Source of the DNA: Hypholoma sublateritium FD-334 SS-4
Lineage: Eukaryota; Basidiomycota; Agaricomycetes; Agaricales; Strophariaceae
Assembly (NCBI GenBank): GCA_000827495.1
Contig: KN817527.1
Coordinates: 589,203 to 653,202, forward strand
Direction: 5' to 3'
Length of the DNA: 64,000 nucleotides
Positions within the stretch are counted from its first letter, which is position 1; each line of letters begins with the position of its first letter. This document shows positions 56,157 to 64,000 of this stretch, one piece after another. The notes below the pieces were generated by a model, which saw only the letters and a list, made by a program, of their open reading frames with translations, was not told the origin of the DNA and did not search any database. A program made the position numbers and the translations under genes.

Positions 56157-56851
56157 GCAGCGCGTATGCAGCGCGCGTATGTAGTGTTGGAACTTGGTGC
56201 GCCTGTTTAAACTGTACTTCCTGAAACTCGGAATTCAAAGCTGGTCGGGACGGCCCTGGTCGTGAATACACCTGCCACTTGCCTGCCATTGCGGGAGAGT
56301 TTTGTTGGATAATGAATTCATTCAGCGGTGTGAGGCTGTGAATTTACATGTAAATAAAATACATTTTATGGTGACACTTGATACTTATACCCATCCAAAG
56401 ACTCAGGAGACGATGGCAAGGACTCAGGAAGACGAAGACCCAGCACGGATCGAAAACAAATACTTATTGGGACGAAGGTACCCTGCTATGTATTTGGCCC
56501 TGTAGTTGCCATGACAACAACCTCGACTGTCAAATGCAGAGAAACAGTGAACAAAGAAAATCTGCCACCGTTTGATTGTAATCACACACTCCTTGACCGC
56601 ACCGCACCTTTGTCCCCCAGCGCGCACTCTATAAAATTAGGCTCATCGCCTTCAATTGGCCTCCACTGTATTTTTTAACAAGTCTCCTGACTGTCCTTGG
56701 CCGAACCTTGCTCGAAAACCACGCGTTACAGGTCAGGTTTCCGTCTCGACTATTGATAGGGCTCGGAGGCTGATGTTTTCTCTGTCACACTTTTTTTGTA
56801 TATGCTAGACTTTCCTCCCGAGATCCATCAGCAAATTCAGATTCACCGACG
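56157..56851. other. Intergenic region between two plus-strand F-box genes
   Basis: Contains the TATA-like element at 56630-56636. Short frames at 56302-56575 have no support. Confidence 0.45.
56630..56636 (+). promoter_or_regulatory. Possible TATA box
   Basis: TATAAAA lies 216 bp upstream of the ATG at 56852 in an otherwise unremarkable promoter. The distance would imply a leader of about 180 nt, so the assignment is tentative. Confidence 0.35.
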
Positions 56852-58324
56852 ATGGATACGAGTCCTATTCATCGGCTTGGTCATGACCTACTTCTGGAAA
56901 TCTTCGAGTACAACGCCGACATGTTTGTGGACCCAACAGCTTTAGATACGAGCCTCAAAGCTACTCAAGTGTGCTTATCCTGGCGAGCGCTCATGCTGGA
57001 GACACCGTGGATTTGGGGCCGTCTAATCGACATCGACTATATCTGTCGAATTCACGCCTCGGACCAGTGGTTCGATGAACTCGTGGCACGGGCGGGAAGC
57101 GCAATGCTTTGGATCAAAATGCTCGAGGGACTTGGTAGGAATATTGCTGCTGATAAGGTCGATCGATTCCTCTTCGGTCTTCTGGAGAAATCCTGGTCGA
57201 GAGTTCAACGACTTTGTGTGGCAGTCGATGCATCCACGTTGGATCCATATTCGTCACCGCGATGGCGCTGGCTGTACCTCCCAGCGCCGTATCTCGAGAT
57301 ACTGGACATCGAATTTGGAAATGATTTCCCAATACCGGATTCCTCTCTCCCCCTGCTATTTTCAGGCCAGGCCCCTGCTCTGCAACAGTTCAAGGCTCAG
57401 TTTTGGCCATTTGATACCCACGTTCCGTGGACATCTGGCCTCCTCTCCTTGTTCGTAGGCGCCCCTCTTACCCTCCCTCAATTGATGGCTGTTCTTCAAA
57501 AAAGCTCCGGACTCAAGATGCTGAACATCGGTGACATCGCGGATCCTGTGACACTCCCCGTACATCTTCCGTTGATTCCCCTTCGCAAAATGCAATGTCT
57601 CGGGATCATAGGGAATATGAGTTTTATAACATGCGCCCATATTCTTGAGCATATTGATACATTAGCAGACTGCTCGTTGATGTACTACCCCGTTGGGATG
57701 AACAGATCGACAAGAACCTTTTCTGACGACGACTTCGCCCGCGTAGTGCGTGCCCTCGCTACATTCGCGCGCCGCTTCTTCAGTATATCTCAGCCCGAGC
57801 AAATCTCCTTGTACAGTCGACGCAACGATATTACATTCATGGACAACAGAACCGTGGCCTTGTCTGGATATACCATAATGCTTCCCTGCAACTATGAAAA
57901 TTTCCAGCTCCCGATTTCGTCACAAACAGCAGGCACTTTCTTCACCACATTTTCACTTCCCGAGTTCTCCACAGTCACAGCGTTGCGTATCCGGTTCCCT
58001 CCACATGTCCCACTTTCAGCACTAGCCACATTCTTTGCTTGTCTCCCCGCCGTTGAAGAGTTGACCACAGACGATGTGGGCATTGCGTGCATTCTAGGAG
58101 CTCAAAATTCGATGACAACTCCTGAAGGCAGCCCGTTGGTGATATTTCCGAAACTGAAGACGATCCATCTTGCCGAAGACGAATCCCCCGCACTCGGGCC
58201 GACAAGTGTAGCATCTTCCGAATCCGTACACGCCTTTGTCGCGGCGCGCCGCGAGGCTGGTAAGTCGGTGGAGGTTTGCAAATTTGTCGGGGAGGAGCAT
58301 AGATGGGGCAGAAACATAATATGA
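56852..58324 (+). CDS. F-box protein, intronless cluster member 5 (490 aa)
   Basis: Single exon from MDTSPIHRLGHDLLLEIFEY. The F-box core continues NADMFVDPTALDTSLKATQV, then CLSWRALMLETPWIWGRLID. LVARAGSAMLWIKM follows. The centre holds irregular leucine-rich strands (SGLKMLNIGDIAD, LRKMQCLGIIGNM). Late strands are STVTALRIRFPPHVPLSALA and LPAVEELTTDD, the latter matching AVETLTTG in the tandem pair. The end is VHAFVAARREAGKSVEVCKF with a short GRNII tail. Predicted SCF adaptor with an unknown target. Confidence 0.87.
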   Translation: MDTSPIHRLGHDLLLEIFEYNADMFVDPTALDTSLKATQVCLSWRALMLETPWIWGRLIDIDYICRIHASDQWFDELVARAGSAMLWIKMLEGLGRNIAADKVDRFLFGLLEKSWSRVQRLCVAVDASTLDPYSSPRWRWLYLPAPYLEILDIEFGNDFPIPDSSLPLLFSGQAPALQQFKAQFWPFDTHVPWTSGLLSLFVGAPLTLPQLMAVLQKSSGLKMLNIGDIADPVTLPVHLPLIPLRKMQCLGIIGNMSFITCAHILEHIDTLADCSLMYYPVGMNRSTRTFSDDDFARVVRALATFARRFFSISQPEQISLYSRRNDITFMDNRTVALSGYTIMLPCNYENFQLPISSQTAGTFFTTFSLPEFSTVTALRIRFPPHVPLSALATFFACLPAVEELTTDDVGIACILGAQNSMTTPEGSPLVIFPKLKTIHLAEDESPALGPTSVASSESVHAFVAARREAGKSVEVCKFVGEEHRWGRNII

Positions 58325-58399
58325 GAAATGTAAACTGTTTAACTTCGTTTCACTGATACCTAATACAGTCCTACAGACGTATACATTTTCTATTTTGAC

Positions 58400-59847
58400 T
58401 TATTGGTTGACGCGCATCACTTGAACTGGGCGCCCGCTTAGCATCCGCATCACTTCGAAAATAGCAATGACCTCCAACTCGTGGGCCTTTGGGTGAATAG
58501 GGTCGAACTGCTCTCCCGGCCTGAGTTTGATGATCTTCAGCGAAAGAAGCACCGCTGTCTGTAGGAGTATCTCTACGACGGCCTTGAAGTACCCTATGTC
58601 GCGGATGCTCATCAACATAACCTGAGCCGATGGAAAGCGTTCCAGAAATGGCCGCCATAAATGGGATGGGGTCTCCGCGGAGAGTTCGAGCCATAGACGT
58701 GTGGTCTTTGGGAACCGAGGAAGTGAAAATTGGGAAAAGAATGTTTTTACCGCATCCATGAGGAAGTCCAACTGATCCGAGCGTCTGAATAGGGCAAGAA
58801 ACCCGGAAGTGACTCTATGGTTCATATCTGAGAAACAAAGCATGCCGTGTGCACGATGCACCACTACGTTCGTCGGAGGGTGGGACTTGAAGTACCGCCG
58901 CGCAAATTTGACGAGCATGCTAACCAGGGGCGTGAACACATCTTCGGCCACCTCTGCGGTTGTCAATAGATTTGGAGCATTGTAGGTTAGCGCACAGGTA
59001 GGGGGTGTTTTCAGGTGGTCCAGGAGTGCCACGCACGTAATGGCATCAACACCAAGCTGCAGTTCTCTGAGTCCCGGGAGTTTAGTACGTCGCAGATGCT
59101 GAATGTCATCATCCTGGTGAACTTCCACATTTCTGATTTCTAAGAACTCGAGGCTGTTCATGGTGCTGAGTGCATCGAGGATATCGGAGAGTGGGAACGA
59201 GTGACCGATATACATGTTAGAAAGACGGTGAATCCAGGGAGCGCGAAGGTCGAAGCTATGGAATGTGGTTTTGAATCTGCGCAAGCATGGTGCCTTGTTT
59301 CCGAATAAAGGGTGTTCGAATTGACCTGGAATAGCTTGGTACGGTATCTCGTCTGTGCTGATTCCGGCAGTGAAGTCGAAGGATAAGAGTTCTGGTGCGG
59401 GAAGTGATATGATGTCGCAAAAAGCGCGGCGGAGGTCAAATTTGGTCCATCGCAGATTGACAACCAGTATTTGAGTTCGATGCCAGTTTTCAGTCAGAAC
59501 TTTGAGGAAGAGCTCCTGCAATTGTGGACGCGCAGAATCATCGATGCCAAGAGCCCGGTTGGCTTTGATCCATATAGCTGATCTACTACCACTCCTTCGT
59601 ATGAGTTCGTCCACCCAAGTGCTTCTACTTTGTGTTGACCGATTACATCAAAGTCCATGAGCTTCCCCCACAGGAGAGGCGATGCAAGCATAAGCTCGCG
59701 CCAGCTCTGGCACACCTGCGAAGTAGCTCGAGCGGTGATAAGAGCTTGATCTTCGGTGAACATGTTGGCGTTCATTTCGAATATATACGAAAAAAGGTCG
59801 TTGTTGAGCCGATAGACCGGGGAAACTGTGCTCGAGAGGACCTTCAT
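58400..59847 (-). pseudogene. F-box protein, intronless cluster member 6, with a frameshift
   Basis: The N-terminal frame starts at the ATG at 59847 (MKVLSSTVSPVYRLNNDLFS) and carries the F-box core SQVCQSWRELMLASPLLWGK. The remaining 400 residues are in another frame (58400 to about 59635), starting STWVDELIRRSGSRSAIWIK. That segment aligns with LLRRTGSAPLWI of its paralogues. The frames must be joined by one indel near 59630-59640, and no intron signals fit. The rest is intact: leucine-rich strands (SLEFLEIRNVEVHQ, GLRELQLGVDAITC) and an end in VIAIFEVMRMLSGRPVQVMR. It is either a young pseudogene or carries a sequencing indel. Confidence 0.75.
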
Positions 59848-61486
59848 GGTGCTGATCGTTATAGTCGATGCGTGAGTACCGAATATAAGGGTGCAAGGTT
59901 ACACACGCCTCTCCTAATAAGTTAAGACCCCTCGCACGTACTCAACGTCAATATCCGTTTCGCGGGAAACACCGACGTCGTAGGCTCGGTCAGAAGGTAA
60001 GTAATTTATTTAAAGCAAATTCAGTGTAGTTCATTTTCTATCATCAAACTGCAGGTCGGTTACGGTCAGTAATATCAAGGTAATATTGTGTTTAGCACTG
60101 CGCGACACTTCGGACATGAAATCAATTGATTATTACTTAGATACTCTTGAAGTAAGTAACGGTATTGTAGGTATGATATAGTTGACTTCGGTCTTCCCAG
60201 TGTATCTCAAAATAGGTCCCCAGTCATCGTTTTTCTATCCGTATCACTATTGATTAATGATAATTTCAGCCTTCGATTATTTCCTCAGGCATCCAAAATG
60301 ACCATTTCATTCCACTGATGTGAATGCCTGCAACCGCTGCTTGAGGAGACATATCGCGACTTGACTGCGACGCTGGAATGATTGGACCACTACGCCTCGT
60401 TAATCTTCTAGGAGCCCCGAATATTCACTAATTCTCCGCTGCGGTGAGTCTGCATGTGTGCTTTACATAGAACCGAGAACGTGTCCCAAACGCGGCGCGC
60501 GGCCGGAAACGCGTCGTACATGTGATGCACGTGATGCGAATGACACCGATCGTTGAAAGCAAGTTGAAAGGGCCTGCAATGCGTTGGCCTTGCGGCCCTT
60601 TCCACTGCGCCAGGGCCCAGCTCAACGTCGTCTACACGGTTACGCGGGGAAGCACCCCCCCTCACTCATCTTGTTGTCAGTCCATTTGATGTCTCAATCC
60701 TGCTCCGAGATCTGTCGCCCACCGGCGGCGACCCTACTAGGAGCAATCCTGTGCTGCCACGACTCCGGACGCGCAATATGCCTGGTATATCTTCTGAATT
60801 TCCCGGCTGAACCGTGACGTTCCCTTGTCTATGCGTCAGGTCCTGGCCACGGTGAGCTATTAAATGCTCAACATGTTGCTAATACTCGATCAGTTCGGAA
60901 CTTAGCCTCTGCTGGCATGAGGCCTTCTCATTTCTGATAAACGCATTGTAGCGCAGAGATCATCCAGTTGATAGCGTCAAGTCTTATACCCAGCAGGTCA
61001 TTGTCAATCCAGAGACGTCGGGCAACTTGGAGCATCCCCCTCAGATGCTAACATCTACCTATTCCGAAAATATTTACGTCGTCTATTTCGGTGGAGCCTC
61101 TGCGCAGTACCAGTCAACGAAGGCCAATTCCGCCCGTCTCGGTCTGACTATTTTTATCTTTCTGGTTTGAGTCGTCATCAACTTACATTGGTTTCTTCGA
61201 ATCCCAGCAGCCTTCAAGATTGTATTCCGAGTTAATCGCTCTATATTGTGACAGTGTCTGTTTCTAGCCGCCGGTAAAGACACGTTTTGCTGAAAGTGGG
61301 TCTCATACAGCTCTATACAGCTCTGCGTATACACATTTACGTTATATTACTCCGGTGCCAGTGCCAGGCGGATGTGTGTTATTTCGGGGTCGTTTCATGG
61401 CTACTTAGAAATACGGCAGTGCCGAGCTGCGCAGCCTGAGTGAAAGAATTTACCCTGTCTCGCCTTGCCCATTTCGCCCTCGTTCC
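59848..61486. other. Intergenic region (1.6 kb)
   Basis: No supported gene. AT-rich up to about 60320, then GC-richer short frames without features. The last 400 bp should contain the promoter of the aspartic protease gene. Confidence 0.45.
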
Positions 61487-63324
61487 ATGTCGCCAGCAAG
61501 GAAGATTTTGTTATGCTTGCTTCTCGTCAACCTTCGTTTTCTTGCTATTGTGGCGGACCCCATTCATGTACCTATTACGCGCCGAACACGCTCAATTCCT
61601 ATTGACCTGAGCGAGAAAGCTCTCCGTCTCAGAGTCAAATACGGTTTTGAGAACTCAGCGTCGATAGCCAAGCGTGGAAACAGTAGACTCGGAAAAAGAA
61701 CGTCTAGCGTTTCTATATCCACAACAAATCATGTCAGTGTTCTTGATGATTTTATCTGTCCACATTGTGGGCTAGTTCTCACAGTCACAATTCGGATGTG
61801 GTTGACAGGAACACGATGGCGAATATTTTGCAAGTTTGACTATTGGAACACCGTGCGTTACTTTCTCCTCAGTTCCTTTCGGAAATACAGATCACTGAAA
61901 ATTGTGTGTACGCCTTATGCACAGGCCTCAGACATTTAATGTCATTCTTGACACCGGTTCTTCTGACCTATGGATTGCTAGCACCTTGTGTTCTGTCGCC
62001 AATGGCTGTACTTCGAATACTGTTCCATTCGATTCAGCCCAGTCAACAACATTTCAAGGTGGTTCAGCAGGAGCTTCACCTTTGGCTGGTCTCGGTGCCA
62101 ATGTGGAGATATTATACGGATCTGGTGGAGTCGAGGGTCCTGCAAGTCAAGACACGGTGTCCATGAGTGGCCTCACAATCAGTGACCAGGTCTTTGGTAC
62201 GCGTATTTCGCTCTGATATTTTGGGGATTCACAAAATTCTCTCTCTAGTAAACGCCGTTATAGTCAATGGAAGCTTAACAGACCAGGACATATCCGGCCT
62301 CATGGGTTTAGCATTCACCGCACTCGCACAGTCAGGTGCAACTCCATTCTGGCAGGCACTCATCAACACAAATCAGTTGTCGGCGCCCGAGATGGCAATA
62401 TATGTCTCGCGATCGTCTGAATCAAGCACTGCGGATGTTGCGGGAGGCACATTTACGCTTGGTGGAACGAACTCGGAACTCTTCACGGGGGACATTGAAT
62501 TTCTGGATATAGCAGCCACTTCTACGCCAACATTCTGGGCGTTACCACTCACAGGTAGATCCTCATGCATGTTTATAAAAAACTTCCACATTTATCCACG
62601 TTTGCAGCTCTGACGATAAACGGAGAATTAGTGCCATCTACTAGTAGCGGACAAGCGATCGCCGCTATTGACACTGGCACTACCCTAATTACTGGCACTA
62701 CGGAAAATGTGCAGGCTCTCTGGGAGACGATCACCGGTAGCGCACCTTCCCGGGACAGGCCAGGTTTCTATACATTCCGTGCGAATTCTTTTGGGCGCAT
62801 CCCATCTCCTATATAAAGGCTATTTGCTGACTGGGATGCCCATCTTTCTAGCATGCGCTACTGAAGTCAACGTTACACTGTCGTTTGGGGGGAGATCCTG
62901 GCCTATTGATGAACAAGATATGAACCTGGGCCCGGACTCACGTGATCCCTCGCATTGCCTCGGGGCAATCACAGGCGGAGATATCCCTGCCAGCGCGGGA
63001 ATCACTTGGATTGTAGGTGACACATTTCTGGTAAGTTCACGCATCATATGATGTTGCACGAGATTCACCTTGTTTTATTTTCAGAAAAATGTATACACCG
63101 TGTTTCGTGCCACCGACCCTCCTTCCATTGGTTTTGCTCAGCTCTCCGGTAAGACTGTGGGAGCGTCAGTAACGACAACAAACGCAACTAGTCAGGGCCT
63201 TCCTTCATTCCTACACCACGCACTGACCGATAAATATTCAGGTGGTTCAAATTCCAGAACTATGTCCTTACTATTTGTATCTTCTGCGGCGCTTTCAACG
63301 ATGGCCGTATTGTCGCAAATGTAG
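61487..63324 (+). CDS. Pepsin-like aspartic protease (A1 family) with GPI-anchor-like tail
   Basis: Seven exons. The signal peptide is in MSPARKILLCLLLVNLRFLA, followed by a basic propeptide with KR sites (IAKRGNSRLGKR). The mature enzyme has DGEYFASLTIGTPPQTFNVI and the first catalytic motif LDTGSSDLWIA. The flap Tyr is in VEILYGSGGVEG, the second motif is AAIDTGTTLITG, and GITWIVGDTFLKNVYTVF completes the fold. Exons before the first motif are joined across introns at about 61733-61814 and 61853-61911. The C-terminus is Ser/Gly-rich (KYSGGSNSRT) followed by a hydrophobic segment (MSLLFVSSAALSTMAVLSQM), as in GPI-anchored yapsin-type proteases. It should act in the secretory pathway or on the cell surface. 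Confidence 0.88.
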
Positions 63325-63858
63325 CTTGATAGAAGCCTTACCTCATGTATTAATAGGAAATTTGTACAGCGAGTAGTGTACATCATTTTGGACTTATTTT
63401 CGGTTGGTGTATGCTGTGATTTGTTTAGTCCAGCACGCTGTTCTGAAGAAGGTACTTATGTGTGGACACACGAGATAATACCCGCAGTAGACATACTATG
63501 ACGCGTGCCACTGTGTATGTGACCCAGTGGTAGGTTGAATAACGCGAGTCGACTGTGCGGACTTAAATCTGCGCAAACTAACAAAATATTAACTCTGGGT
63601 CAGAGTCTTAGTATTACATAGCTTAATACGGATGTACAAATACGATTTTCTGGAAGATTACACAAGTTTAAACCCTCGATAGCTTGCTTCAAGTATTATG
63701 GAAGGGACCCAGTTCGATATCTTGTTTGGACAGCATATATTTTCGTCCTTGTTGTTCATTTGCTGTAGGGCTCCATGATAAAATAATCGCCACCGGACGG
63801 CGTGGCACAGGAGTGTCTGCTTTGTCTTCTAGAGCAAAATTCCGTCGTAGGTTTAATA
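63325..63858. other. Intergenic region
   Basis: AT-rich convergent spacer between the protease and a possible minus-strand gene. No gene was seen. Confidence 0.45.
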
Positions 63859-64000
63859 TCAGCCGTGCTCCCTTATTCCCATGGCTTTGTCTAAGTATTT
63901 GGAAAGAATGAAGAATAAGGTGTGACGCACCGATATCGAATACAGCATCAGGAACCACCTGAAGATAGCGATCGTTATTAGTCTATCATACGACGTACAA
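63859..64000 (-). CDS. Possible 3' end of a gene extending past the right edge
   Basis: On the minus strand an acceptor (ATCTTCAG, near 63959) is followed by VVPDAVFDI, a GTGCGT donor, an acceptor ATACTTAG near 63905, and DKAMGIREHG with a TGA at 63859-63861. The two introns keep phase, which supports a real C-terminal end, but the piece is too short to identify. An alternative open reading continues past this stop in another frame. Confidence 0.35.
   Translation of the reverse strand, partial: CTSYDRLITIAIFRWFLMLYSISVRHTLFFILSKYLDKAMGIREHG

Overview
The window is nuclear DNA of a filamentous basidiomycete, most likely an Agaricomycete. Genes are split by many short introns (about 47-80 nt, GT-AG with a few GC-AG). 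Codon use is GC-leaning. The gene content fits that group: a large F-box family, an OPT transporter with many introns, a CPL1/priA-type secreted protein and an IML2-like TPR protein. No species can be named from the sequence alone. All splice models were read by eye from donor/acceptor pairs and reading-frame phase.

Layout. At 0.7-5.5 kb, a small mitochondrial-type protein and two uncharacterised proteins on the minus strand. At 5.7-6.5 kb, a degenerate or poorly resolved coding stretch. At 7.3-8.7 kb, an Old Yellow Enzyme with an N-terminal membrane anchor. At 8.8-10.3 kb, an F-box-type gene with a reading-frame break in exon 1. At 11.4-12.2 kb, a non-autonomous DNA transposon with perfect 34-bp inverted ends and an 8-bp target duplication. 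At 13.1-15.8 kb, an IML2-like gene; at 16.2 kb, an orphan 124-residue ORF with a TATA box. At 17.0-19.3 kb, a CHK2/Cds1-type FHA-kinase. At 19.6-22.4 kb, a long secreted cysteine-repeat protein ending in a CPL1-like domain. At 23.1-24.7 kb, an F-box protein; at 25.0-26.4 kb, BUB3; at 27.0-29.6 kb, an O-fucosyltransferase-like type II membrane protein. At 31.4-35.5 kb, a 2-oxoglutarate/Fe(II) oxygenase, a divergent uncharacterised gene and a Nudix hydrolase. At 36.5-46.4 kb, an OPT transporter, a multi-pass membrane protein and an MFS drug-transporter-like gene, separated by a gene-poor stretch with gene relics. At 47.5-59.9 kb, six F-box paralogues, all without introns, including a recent tandem pair and a frameshifted copy, with a tRNA-Arg(ACG) at the edge of the tandem block. 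At 61.5-63.3 kb, a pepsin-like aspartic protease with a GPI-anchor-like tail. The last bases hold the possible 3' end of a minus-strand gene.

How it fits together. The window mixes conserved housekeeping genes (BUB3, FHA-kinase, tRNA, Nudix, IML2-like) with fast-evolving accessory families. The most distinctive feature is the intronless F-box cluster. It shows duplication, divergence and decay side by side, and all readable members share a C-terminal signature. The FHA-kinase and BUB3 both belong to cell-cycle checkpoints, but nothing in the sequence suggests that their proximity is functional. I saw no convincing biosynthetic gene cluster, CRISPR array or prokaryotic-type system.
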